64,000 nucleotides of DNA from Akkermansia sp. Lineage in GTDB: Bacteria > Verrucomicrobiota > Verrucomicrobiia > Verrucomicrobiales > Akkermansiaceae. Shown here in pieces: positions 1 to 7,905 of this stretch. Each line of letters opens with the position of its first letter. Position 1 is the first letter of the stretch. The notes beneath the pieces were generated by a model. That model worked only from the letters and a program-made list of their open reading frames with translations, made no database searches and was not told the DNA's origin. Made by a program: the position numbers and the translations under genes. Location of the stretch: NCBI GenBank assembly GCA_017435505.1, contig JAFSEZ010000034.1:62001-126000 (forward strand), read 5' to 3'.

Positions 1-39
1 AATAACACTTCTTGCTAATTCCCTTTGTAAATAAAAAAC

Positions 40-70
40 AACCCGCTCAGCAAAGAGCGGGTTATTTTTT
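40..70. terminator. Bidirectional rho-independent terminator
   Basis: A 9-bp inverted repeat (AACCCGCTC, 6-base loop, GAGCGGGTT) is followed by a T run on the plus strand. It is preceded by an A run, so it has a T run on the minus strand as well. It can end the minus-strand gene that stops at 89 and any plus-strand gene entering from the left. Confidence 0.85.
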
Positions 71-88
71 TATTCATAAACTTGCAAC

Positions 89-649
89 TTAATCGGGTTC
101 ATTCAGCGGTTCTTCATCCTCCTCGGCGGATGATTCTTCTTCACCGGATTCATCATCTTTTCCTGGTGGCGGAGTAAATGGTTCCTCCTCTGCTCCGAAT
201 GTTTTTTTCAACGTCGTATTACCGAAAAAGTCAAACTCGTATAAACGCGTCACCTGCAATTCTAAATCATTGAACAAGTCCGTCAGGCCTGCTGCTACTT
301 CTTCCTCATCTACGCCCTCATATGCGGCATAGTCAACCGCAAAAAGCTTTTCCATCATGACGGCAATCTCATCGGCTGAAGAGTTTGCGCTGGCTTCATC
401 TCGCACCTTAGACAACATTGTCACAAGTTTACTCAGCTGCCCAGTCATTTCTTTAAGCACATCCTGCTCCGTCAACTGAGGCTCCACCGGCTCAGACTGT
501 GTCTCCTGATTATCTGCGGCCGAAGAAGTGGCTTCTGTTTCCGTTGAGACTTCTGCCGGTGCCTGAGATGAAAGCGCAGCATCCTGTCCCAGTCCCGGCA
601 GGGACGAAATCAGCAAAAGGCATGAAATCACCGACAATGTACGTTTCAT
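89..649 (-). CDS. Secreted acidic protein of unknown function
   Basis: The 186-residue product starts with a classic signal peptide (basic MKRT, hydrophobic core to about residue 20, likely cleavage after LGQ), so it should be exported. After a Ser/Thr/Glu-rich linker (about 22-60) comes a mostly helical segment (about 60-150). The last 30 residues are very rich in Glu, Asp, Ser and Pro (EEESSAEEDEEPLNEPD). No catalytic motif or known domain was recognised. It diverges from ftsK. A minus-strand promoter (TTGCAG, 17 bp, TAGTAA) lies upstream and a strong terminator lies just downstream, so it is probably a single-gene unit. The reading frame and signal peptide are convincing; the function is unknown. 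Confidence 0.8.
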   Translation of the reverse strand: MKRTLSVISCLLLISSLPGLGQDAALSSQAPAEVSTETEATSSAADNQETQSEPVEPQLTEQDVLKEMTGQLSKLVTMLSKVRDEASANSSADEIAVMMEKLFAVDYAAYEGVDEEEVAAGLTDLFNDLELQVTRLYEFDFFGNTTLKKTFGAEEEPFTPPPGKDDESGEEESSAEEDEEPLNEPD

Positions 650-676
650 AATAGCAACATGTGGTTTGTTGTCTAC

Positions 677-705
677 TTACTAGCACAGGAAACGCTGTTC
701 TGCAA
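677..705 (-). promoter_or_regulatory. Promoter of the secreted acidic protein gene
   Basis: On the minus strand, TTGCAG (700-705) is followed after 17 bp by TAGTAA (677-682). The gene starts at 649, which would give a leader of about 21 nt. Confidence 0.5.
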
Positions 706-789
706 GCAGAAACAACTTTTTTAGCTAAAATTGCATGCTTGAGCAGCAGCCCTTTTATGCGCGATTCTGCTTTCTGACATACTTTGAAC

Positions 790-818
790 TTGCAGAATGC
801 AGAACCGGGGGCTACCAT
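790..818 (+). promoter_or_regulatory. Candidate ftsK promoter
   Basis: TTGCAG (790-795), a 17-bp spacer and TACCAT (813-818) end 12 bases before the ATG at 831. The -10 match is moderate (4 of 6). It would give a leader of only about 5 nt. Confidence 0.4.
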
Positions 819-830
819 ACCTGCGGAGCA

Positions 831-3761
831 ATGTACCAAAATCCTATTTACGACCAACCCGAACCTAAAATCTGGCCAACACGTGTGGCCGGGGCGGGCG
901 TAATTTTGGTTAGTTTGCTCTTGGCTCTGGCTCTATACAGCTACAATATCAATGAAGTAGGTTGGGCGTTTCTCAACCCGAAAGGTGCAGCTGAGGCAGC
1001 AAAAATACCATGCACCAATGCGCTGGGGGTTGTTGGCCTATATTTAGCCGGTTTATTGTATGCTTTTTTGGGCGCCGGTGCGGTGTATTTATTGTTCCTG
1101 CTGCCCATTCTGGGTATCGCGATGATGATGTACCCGGAGCAGCGCCGAGTCAAACAATGGATTGCGCTCATTGTGATGCTTATCAGTGCATGCTCGGCTC
1201 TGTCCATTCAACCTTGGATTCTCACCGAATGGGCAACCAAGCTATCCATCAACACTCCCGGTGGTACACTTGGGTATTTGGATGGTAAATGCGTGGTTGA
1301 AGAATTGGCCGGTACGCACTATGGTATTACGTTGCTGGTGCTGATACATGCTTTGGCTGTCATTTATTTTGCGAGGCTCACACCACAGGATGTCTGCAAA
1401 GCCACACAGAAAGACTTGGGGACGATGTACGCCAACTGGCGGGAGAAGCGACGCCTGCGAAAGGAAGCATTAGAAGAAGCTGACCGCGAGTGGCAAATGA
1501 AAGGACAAGCCATCGCACAACTGGGGGGGATGGCGGATGAGCCACGCTACCGCAAGCAATCTCAATTACCTTTAGAGGTGGATGAACCCATGCCCCGGCA
1601 GCAACAACCGCTGACGCATCGGCGCGAGGTAGAGCCCCCCCTCCCCCAGCAACATCTTCCCCAGCAGCGACAAATGCCTGTTGCACGCCCCATGCAGCAG
1701 GAAGATGATATTGATTTACCCAAACCCTTCAACGAGCAGTTGGAAGATGCGCGCCGCAATGACCGCAACCGCGTGGTGACGCAAGCACCGCCAACTGCAC
1801 GTAAACGCAATGCCCCCACTATTTCCTCCAACCGCGACAACCTTTTGGATTTAATGCGCCCCATTGAGGAAGCGATTGAAAACAACAGCCGCATGTATGT
1901 GGAAGGCCCCTCGCGCGAACAGCTGCCCCACAATGAGCGGTTGATGAAAGAAATCGAGCGAAAAACGCGCCAACACCGCACCCCGGAGCCGGAACAGAAG
2001 CCGCAACCGAGCCCCGCACCTGCTCCTGCACCTCGCCGTGAGCCTACACCGCAGGCACCTACCGCCACGCCCCGGAAAGATGAGAAGCCACGTAAAGCAG
2101 CTTCTCCTGCCCCCTTGCCGGAAGACACGCGGGAACAATATGATGATTATCCCCTTCCTCCGTATGATTTGCTTGCATATCGTCCTGAGCCGCCGGAGGT
2201 GGGCATAGCAGCGCGGGAAGAAATGTATGACATGCAGCAGCGCATTGTCGAAACGCTCGAAAACTTCAAAATTACCGTAGAGCCCGGTGATATCACACGT
2301 GGCCCCAGTATAACACGCTACGAATTCTTCCCGCCTCGGGGACTGCGAGTGAACCGCATATCCAACCTGAGCAGCGATTTGATGCTTGCTACGGAGTCTA
2401 AATCGGTGAACATCCTCGCCCCTATTCCCGGAAAAAACACCGTGGGGGTGGAGTTGGAGAATGCTACCAAGTCTCCTGTTTATCTGCGAGAGCTACTACA
2501 ATCGGATGCTTTCCACAACCCCAAACTGCGCATTCCTGTGGCCTTGGGTAAGGACGTGTATGGCAATGCCGTCATTGGAGACTTGGCTGCCATGCCCCAC
2601 ACACTCGTAGCCGGTACGACGGGTTCCGGCAAGTCGGTTTGTATCAATAGCATGATTCTTTCCATGCTCTACAAGTTCCGCCCGGATGAATTGCGCCTCA
2701 TTCTGGTTGACCCGAAGGTGGTAGAAATGCAACCCTACAAAAAACTGCCTCATTTGGCATGCCCTGTTGTGACCAACCCGGCTCGTGTCATTGGTGCCTT
2801 GCGTTGGGCTGTCAACGAAATGGAACATCGCTACAAACTCTTTAGTAAGATTGGTGTGCGCAACTTCGAAGACTTCAATAACCGCCCGGCAGACTACGAG
2901 CCCGAACCGGAGGAAGATGAGTTTTACGATGATGACCAGCCGATTGATTACGCTGCCATCGAGGCTATGGCCAGCGAAATCGAGCGCCAGGCAGAGGAAG
3001 AAATTCCCTTGGGAGAGGAAGAACAAGATGAGTTCGATTTCGAGGAAGATGAGCGCATTCCCAGCAAGCTTCCCTACATAGTCATCTTCATTGATGAGTT
3101 GGCTGACCTCATGATGGTGGTGAAAGAAGACTTGGAAAACTACATCGCGCGTCTTACACAGAAAGCACGAGCCGCCGGCATCCACTTGGTCGTAGCGACC
3201 CAAACACCCCGAGCCAACGTGGTGACGGGCATGATCAAGGCCAACATTCCCAGCCGTATTGCCTTGAAAGTATCCAGCCCGCTGGATAGTCGTATCATCC
3301 TTGATATGACAGGGGCAGAAAACCTGCTGGGTAAGGGAGATTTCCTTTTCTTACCCCCGGCAGGTATTACCAAGCTCACACGTGCTCAGGGTGCATTTGT
3401 GTCCGATGCAGAAATCGCATCCATCATTAAGTTCTGTGCCAGCCATGCCAAGCAAAACTTCGAGCAAGGCGTGACCGCCGAAATGAACAACAGCGACAAC
3501 GCCGCCGGCGTTGCCGGTGGTGGAGACAACGGGGGCCGCATCGGCGGTAAGGGGGTGAGCGATGAAGACGCGGAGCTCTACACCCGCTGTGTCAACCTCG
3601 TCGTTTCCGAACGCAAGGCCAGCACATCTCTGCTGCAGCGCCGATTCAGCATCGGCTATGGCCGCGCCGCCAAGATTATGGACATGATGGAAGAACGTGG
3701 TGTCATCTCGCCGCCACAAGGTGCTACCCGCGCCCGCGAAGTGTTGATAGATGCTCCGTGA
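831..3761 (+). CDS. ftsK: DNA translocase FtsK
   Basis: FtsK is a membrane-anchored hexameric DNA pump that segregates and resolves chromosome termini at the division septum. The 976-residue product has hydrophobic membrane segments in the first 150 residues, a long Pro/Gln/Arg-rich linker (about 180-460), and the RecA-like motor with Walker A GTTGSGKS (595-602) and Walker B IFIDELADLMM (Asp at about 755). It ends with a winged-helix gamma domain (SERKASTSLLQRRFSIGYGRAAKIM in part), the part that reads polarity sequences in known FtsK. The ATG at 831 was chosen over an upstream in-frame start because the upstream extension is unlike FtsK and would remove the promoter. An acidic insert of about 60 residues (roughly 684-746) sits between Walker A and B. 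Confidence 0.95.
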   Translation: MYQNPIYDQPEPKIWPTRVAGAGVILVSLLLALALYSYNINEVGWAFLNPKGAAEAAKIPCTNALGVVGLYLAGLLYAFLGAGAVYLLFLLPILGIAMMMYPEQRRVKQWIALIVMLISACSALSIQPWILTEWATKLSINTPGGTLGYLDGKCVVEELAGTHYGITLLVLIHALAVIYFARLTPQDVCKATQKDLGTMYANWREKRRLRKEALEEADREWQMKGQAIAQLGGMADEPRYRKQSQLPLEVDEPMPRQQQPLTHRREVEPPLPQQHLPQQRQMPVARPMQQEDDIDLPKPFNEQLEDARRNDRNRVVTQAPPTARKRNAPTISSNRDNLLDLMRPIEEAIENNSRMYVEGPSREQLPHNERLMKEIERKTRQHRTPEPEQKPQPSPAPAPAPRREPTPQAPTATPRKDEKPRKAASPAPLPEDTREQYDDYPLPPYDLLAYRPEPPEVGIAAREEMYDMQQRIVETLENFKITVEPGDITRGPSITRYEFFPPRGLRVNRISNLSSDLMLATESKSVNILAPIPGKNTVGVELENATKSPVYLRELLQSDAFHNPKLRIPVALGKDVYGNAVIGDLAAMPHTLVAGTTGSGKSVCINSMILSMLYKFRPDELRLILVDPKVVEMQPYKKLPHLACPVVTNPARVIGALRWAVNEMEHRYKLFSKIGVRNFEDFNNRPADYEPEPEEDEFYDDDQPIDYAAIEAMASEIERQAEEEIPLGEEEQDEFDFEEDERIPSKLPYIVIFIDELADLMMVVKEDLENYIARLTQKARAAGIHLVVATQTPRANVVTGMIKANIPSRIALKVSSPLDSRIILDMTGAENLLGKGDFLFLPPAGITKLTRAQGAFVSDAEIASIIKFCASHAKQNFEQGVTAEMNNSDNAAGVAGGGDNGGRIGGKGVSDEDAELYTRCVNLVVSERKASTSLLQRRFSIGYGRAAKIMDMMEERGVISPPQGATRAREVLIDAP

Positions 3762-3832
3762 TGTGCCCTGCTCCGTCCCCTTTCCATCGGCTTGATTCAT
3801 TTTCTTTCTCTCCGAATGCCTCATTTTGCCCC

Positions 3833-5302
3833 ATGAAAGAATACAACTGCAAAAAGATTCTGCTGTTGCTGCTGGCTAGTATGCTTTGTCTGTTCACCGC
3901 TTGCGGAGAAAAAGCAGAAAACCGCCAAAAGCTCATTATGGTGACGAATGCCACATTCCCGCCATACGAATTCTACCAAGGCAGCAAGATTGTGGGGATT
4001 GATGCCGACATGGTGCGGGAAATAGCACGGCGCAATAATCTGGAACTCATTATTGAGGACATGGCCTTCGATTCCGTCATCGCCGCAGTTCAAACCGGCA
4101 AGGCGGATGTTGCAGCTTCCGGTATCACCGTAACAGAAGACCGTAAGAAGCAAATTGACTTCACAACCAGCTATGTCAAGGCCGATCAAGTGATTATCGT
4201 ACGTGATGGTTCGGACATCAATGGCGCCGAATCTCTCAAAGGCCGCCGCATTGGCGTGCAACACGGAACCACGGGTGATACCTACGTGACTGCAAATATA
4301 GGTGAGCCCGATCGTTTCCAAGATGGGGCGTTGGCTGTAGCCTCCCTTGCTACCGGTAAGATAGATGCCGTTGTGCTGGACAGTGCACCCGCACAAGAGC
4401 ACGTAGCCCGCAATGCCGGTCTGCATATTTTGCCTACCTCTTTGGCCTCGGAAGAGTATGCCATGGCGATTCGCAAGAATCGGCCGGAGCTTCTGCTCAT
4501 GTTCAACAAAACGCTCATGGACATGCAGCTGGATGGCACGATGGCAGCTATTACAGCAAAATACCAAGGTGAAAAAACGAAAGAACACACAGCCACCCAA
4601 TCTTCCGGTATCGGTTCCTGGTTGGCACATTCCTTTGAGATTAATTTTGTGAAAGACGGCAGATGGAAATACCTGCTCAACGGCTTCCTTGTCACGATTG
4701 AAATCTCCTTCTGCGCTGTGCTCATGGGGCTTGCCATCGGCTTCCTTGTGGCAGTCATCCGCAGTACACACGACCAAACAGGGCGGCACACAGTGCTCAA
4801 CATCCTCTGCCACCTCTATCTCACCGTTGTGCGTGGAACCCCCGTGGTGGTGCAGCTCCTCATCATCTATTTCGTCATCTTTGCTGCTGTTGATGTAAGC
4901 AAAGTATTGGTAGCAATCGTTGCGTTCGGTGTGAATAGCGGTGCCTATGTTGCGGAAATCATCCGCTCCGGCATCATGGCGGTTGATCATGGTCAAATGG
5001 AGGCCGGGCGCAGTCTCGGTCTCAGCTATGGTTCCACCATGCGCTCTGTCATCCTGCCACAGGCTTTCAAGAATGTACTGCCCGCGCTCGGCAATGAATT
5101 CATTGTATTGCTCAAAGAAACGAGCGTGTGCGGGTACATTGCCCTGCAAGACCTCACCAAAGGCGGCGATATCATCCGCAGCCAAACCTATGATGCTTTT
5201 CTGCCGCTCATCGCTGTGGCTCTCATCTACCTCATCGTTGTAGTTTGCCTGAGCCAGCTCCTCAAGAAACTGGAAATCCACCTCAAGAAAAATGAACGCT
5301 GA
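3833..5302 (+). CDS. Fused amino-acid-binding protein and ABC permease (GlnH-GlnP type)
   Basis: This is a single-chain uptake component for a polar amino acid, probably glutamine, glutamate, arginine or histidine. The first 22 residues form a lipoprotein-type signal (hydrophobic core, then LFTAC). Residues about 30-250 are a family 3 solute-binding domain (FPPYEFYQG, VGIDADMVREIARR, KADVAASGITVTEDRKKQIDFT). Residues about 280-485 are a His/Glu/Gln-type permease with several membrane helices and the EAA-like loop EAGRSLGLSYGSTMRSVILPQA. Such fusions are known (for example GlnP of lactic acid bacteria). The ATG at 3833 places the lipobox correctly; the frame is open back to the end of ftsK, but the extension lacks signal character. 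It overlaps glnQ by 11 bases, so the two are translationally coupled. Confidence 0.9.
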   Translation: MKEYNCKKILLLLLASMLCLFTACGEKAENRQKLIMVTNATFPPYEFYQGSKIVGIDADMVREIARRNNLELIIEDMAFDSVIAAVQTGKADVAASGITVTEDRKKQIDFTTSYVKADQVIIVRDGSDINGAESLKGRRIGVQHGTTGDTYVTANIGEPDRFQDGALAVASLATGKIDAVVLDSAPAQEHVARNAGLHILPTSLASEEYAMAIRKNRPELLLMFNKTLMDMQLDGTMAAITAKYQGEKTKEHTATQSSGIGSWLAHSFEINFVKDGRWKYLLNGFLVTIEISFCAVLMGLAIGFLVAVIRSTHDQTGRHTVLNILCHLYLTVVRGTPVVVQLLIIYFVIFAAVDVSKVLVAIVAFGVNSGAYVAEIIRSGIMAVDHGQMEAGRSLGLSYGSTMRSVILPQAFKNVLPALGNEFIVLLKETSVCGYIALQDLTKGGDIIRSQTYDAFLPLIAVALIYLIVVVCLSQLLKKLEIHLKKNER

Positions 5303-6026
5303 CACCAACATCCTGGAGATTCAAGGGCTGGCCAAGGACTTTGCCGGACACCGCGTGATTGCCGATGTATCCTTCGGTGTCAAAAAAGGCGAGGTTGTCT
5401 TCTTGTTGGGACCTTCCGGCGCCGGCAAAAGTACCGTCATGCGCTGCATGAACTATCTGGAATCCCCCAGCGCAGGCAAAGTTCTCTTTCATGGAGAGCC
5501 TGTAGATACCAGCGAACACGGGCTCAATCTTTATCGCCGCCGCGTGGGTATGGTGTTCCAGCATTTTAATCTTTTTGCCAATCTCTCCATCCTGGATAAC
5601 ATCACCCTGGCACCCACAAGCTGCGGGCTCATGAAACACGCAGAGGCCCGAGAACTTGCCCTGCAACTTCTGCGCCGCATCGGGCTGGAGGATAAAGCAC
5701 ATGCCTATCCCTCGCAATTGTCCGGGGGGCAGAAGCAACGTGTTGCTATTGTGCGAGCCCTCGCCATGAATCCTGAGGTTCTTCTTTTCGATGAACCCAC
5801 CTCTGCACTTGACCCTGAAATGGTGGGCGAAGTGGAGAATCTTATGCGTGAATTGGCCAACGATGGCATGACTATGCTCGTTGTCTCACACGATATCGAC
5901 TTTGCCATGGAACTGGCCAATCGTATCATTTTCTTGGCAGATGGAAAACTTGTGGCAGATGCGTCTCCCGCCATCCTCAAAAACAGTGATAATCCCCGCA
6001 TCCGCGATTTTCTCTCCCTGCGGTAA
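5292..6026 (+). CDS. glnQ: Polar amino acid ABC transporter ATP-binding protein
   Basis: This 244-residue ABC ATPase powers the fused permease encoded immediately upstream. Visible motifs are Walker A GPSGAGKST, the Q-loop (VFQHFNLF), the signature LSGGQKQRV, Walker B LLFDEPTSALD and the switch His in VVSHDIDFA. Length and sequence match the GlnQ/HisP/ArtP family. Its start codon lies inside the 3' end of the permease gene (11-base overlap). The pair is a complete two-gene importer, since the binding protein is fused to the permease. The exact amino acid cannot be read from sequence. Confidence 0.93.
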   Translation: MNADTNILEIQGLAKDFAGHRVIADVSFGVKKGEVVFLLGPSGAGKSTVMRCMNYLESPSAGKVLFHGEPVDTSEHGLNLYRRRVGMVFQHFNLFANLSILDNITLAPTSCGLMKHAEARELALQLLRRIGLEDKAHAYPSQLSGGQKQRVAIVRALAMNPEVLLFDEPTSALDPEMVGEVENLMRELANDGMTMLVVSHDIDFAMELANRIIFLADGKLVADASPAILKNSDNPRIRDFLSLR

Positions 6027-6034
6027 TCTTGTGT

Positions 6035-6060
6035 AGCAGAAATTGGTTCTGCTGCATTTT
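6035..6060 (+). terminator. Probable terminator after glnQ
   Basis: A 7-bp stem (AGCAGAA, loop ATTGG, TTCTGCT) is followed by GCATTTT. It lies 9 bases after the glnQ stop. The T run is short. Confidence 0.5.
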
Positions 6061-6101
6061 CCGCGAGGTGAAGAAAAATTGTAAGTTCGTGCGATTGATG
6101 G

Positions 6102-6129
6102 TTGACTCAACCACGGCATGTGGTATAGT
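6102..6129 (+). promoter_or_regulatory. Strong sigma70-like promoter for the PUR-domain gene
   Basis: TTGACT (6102-6107), a 16-bp spacer and TATAGT (6124-6129). It lies 41 bases before the GTG at 6171 and after the glnQ terminator, so the small gene has its own promoter. Confidence 0.65.
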
Positions 6130-6170
6130 GTGGGTAAAGGCTGCAAGACAACCCGGCCTTGTGATTAAAA

Positions 6171-6377
6171 GTGGACGACGATATCATTTGCACGGAAAAA
6201 ATCATAGCTGATCGAAAGACCTTTTTCATTGATTTGAAAAGCAATGCTCGAGGACGCGTGGTGAGAATCACGGAAAAAGTAAGCTCAAATCGCGACCGCA
6301 TCATGGTGCCGGCCGAGATTTTGGACGACTTCATCGCTGCCCTCCAAGATATTCGCCAAGCAAACTTGGAGAACTAA
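6171..6377 (+). CDS. PUR-alpha-like nucleic-acid-binding protein
   Basis: The 68-residue product resembles the bacterial single-repeat PUR (PurA/DUF3276-like) family, which binds single-stranded DNA and RNA through a beta-beta-beta-beta-alpha fold. The pattern is TEKIIADRKTFFIDLKSNA, then GRVVRITEKV, then a C-terminal helix DDFIAALQDI. Known relatives act as nucleic-acid-binding regulators, for example BpuR in Borrelia. The start is GTG, with no clear Shine-Dalgarno sequence. It has its own strong promoter. The assignment rests on the overall strand/helix pattern and is fairly but not fully secure; the target is unknown. Confidence 0.7.
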   Translation: MDDDIICTEKIIADRKTFFIDLKSNARGRVVRITEKVSSNRDRIMVPAEILDDFIAALQDIRQANLEN

Positions 6378-6411
6378 CTTGGGAGGGTAAATCCCAGAAT
6401 TTTGCTCGGAT

Positions 6412-6441
6412 ATGACACAAAGGGGCGAATATACATATAAT
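6412..6441 (+). promoter_or_regulatory. Promoter of the glycogen synthase/GH57 operon
   Basis: ATGACA (6412-6417), an 18-bp spacer and a perfect TATAAT (6436-6441). It leaves a leader of about 130 nt before the ATG at 6582. The leader contains short inverted repeats (for example GGCAAA/TTTGCC near 6543-6553), so control in the leader is possible but not shown. Confidence 0.6.
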
Positions 6442-6581
6442 TTACTTATATTTTGCAAATAAGAGCAAAACAAGTTAATAAAACTTCCGAGTTTAGGCTG
6501 GACAATCGGCTTGAAAAAAGGTTAAATAAAGCCGACACTGCGGCAAAGTTTGCCTATAAACTTTTAAAAGAAAGGACGAGT

Positions 6582-7880
6582 ATGAGGAAAATCAAGGTAT
6601 TGAAATTAGGATGGGAGTTCCCACCATTAATCAACGGTGGTCTGGGAGTAGCGTGCATGGGTATCTCCAAGGCTCTGTCCAAAAAAGTGGATTTGTCAGT
6701 CATTGTACCGAAAGCCAAACGCGGTTTGGAATATGATGGTTTTTCCCTGACAGGTCTGAACAACTTGGAGCATCGGGAACTGGAGGCTCAGGAAGAGGGA
6801 TACACCTACGAGAGTTTTTCCGTAGTGGGCAAAGCCCCTGTGGATTTGGATCCCTATTCCTGCGTAGAGGGTACGCCCGGTACCATCACGTTCACCAAAG
6901 AAGGCAAGTTGCTCTTTTCCAAAGTGCACAAGGCCGACTTGGACTTGTTTACCGGGCAGGAAGACTTATACGCCGGCGACTTGGCTCGCAAGGTGATAGA
7001 GTTTTCCAAGATTTGTGCTATAATGGCACGCAGCTATGATTTTGATATCGTGCACGCGCACGACTGGATGACGTATTTGGCTGGTGTAGAGGTGAAAAAA
7101 GCCACGGGAAAACCCTTGGTGGTGCACTTGCACGCTTCTCAATTCGACCGTGCCGGAGCAGATGCTCGTGGGTGGATTTACGATATTGAAAAATACGGCA
7201 TGGAACATGCAGATGCAGTGATTCCGGTGTCCAAGTATACGGGGACGGTAGCAGCCGGTCACTATGGCATTGACCCTGCCAAAATTTTCCCTGTGCACAA
7301 TGGTGCGGATCCTGTGGAGGTATTCCACAGCAAGAAGAAGTTCCCGGAGAAACTTGTTCTGTTCTTGGGGCGCCTCACGGCACAGAAGGGGCCAGAGTTC
7401 TTCCTTCAAATTGCCGCAAAGGTGCTGGAGCAGACAGACAACGTACGCTTTGTGATGGCCGGCACAGGTGAGAAGCTGCGCCAGCTCATCGAAACAGGGG
7501 CATTCCACGGCGTGGGAGATAAGTTCCACTTTACCGGCTTCCTCAACAAGCAGAAAGTGAACGAGCTGCTTTCCATGACGGACGTGTACTGCATGCCCTC
7601 CGTATCGGAACCTTTCGGCCTTTCAGCGCTGGAAGCCGCACAGTTCAACATACCGGCTGTTATCTCCAAGCAAAGTGGTGTGGCCGAGGTGATGAAGGGT
7701 GCACTAAAAGCAGATTTCTGGGATGTGAACATGATGGCAAGCCAGATTGTGAGCCTGATTACAGACGATGAACTGTACAAGAAAGTTGTTGCCCAGAGTG
7801 CACAGGATATCAAAAACTCCAACTGGGATACGGCTGCAGATAAGATGATTCGCGTGTATCACCACGTGCTTGGTTGGTAA
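6582..7880 (+). CDS. Glycogen synthase-like glycosyltransferase (GT4/GT5-type)
   Basis: The 432-residue product is a two-domain GT-B glycosyltransferase. The N-terminal domain opens with KVLKLGWEFPPLINGGLGVAC, the GGLG loop typical of glycogen/starch synthases that grips the nucleotide sugar. The C-terminal domain carries VLFLGRLTAQKGPEFF and the donor-site motif PSVSEPFGLSALEAAQ. It probably elongates glycogen from an NDP-glucose. The ATG at 6582 was chosen because AAAGGA lies 5 bases upstream, one of the few good ribosome sites here; the open frame extends 43 codons further without family resemblance. It is followed after 25 bases by a GH57 gene; this pairing is common in Bacteroidetes and Verrucomicrobia and suggests a shared role in glycogen metabolism. 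Confidence 0.88.
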   Translation: MRKIKVLKLGWEFPPLINGGLGVACMGISKALSKKVDLSVIVPKAKRGLEYDGFSLTGLNNLEHRELEAQEEGYTYESFSVVGKAPVDLDPYSCVEGTPGTITFTKEGKLLFSKVHKADLDLFTGQEDLYAGDLARKVIEFSKICAIMARSYDFDIVHAHDWMTYLAGVEVKKATGKPLVVHLHASQFDRAGADARGWIYDIEKYGMEHADAVIPVSKYTGTVAAGHYGIDPAKIFPVHNGADPVEVFHSKKKFPEKLVLFLGRLTAQKGPEFFLQIAAKVLEQTDNVRFVMAGTGEKLRQLIETGAFHGVGDKFHFTGFLNKQKVNELLSMTDVYCMPSVSEPFGLSALEAAQFNIPAVISKQSGVAEVMKGALKADFWDVNMMASQIVSLITDDELYKKVVAQSAQDIKNSNWDTAADKMIRVYHHVLGW

Positions 7881-7905
7881 CCCTCTCCCCCCAACGACTC
7901 TTAAG

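Noticed and set aside
735..830. Longer FtsK starting at 735
   Set aside because: The extra 32 residues do not resemble FtsK and would include the -35 and -10 elements. The ATG at 831 begins with a normal FtsK N-terminus.
3821..5311. Long minus-strand open frame of about 496 codons
   Set aside because: It lies wholly antisense to the fused transporter gene, whose product has clear domains. The minus-strand product has no recognisable motif and reflects codon bias.
6379..6400. Hairpin TTGGGA/TCCCAG just after the PUR-domain gene
   Set aside because: The stem has six pairs and the T run is short (GAATTTT). It may attenuate, but it is not strong enough to list as a terminator.
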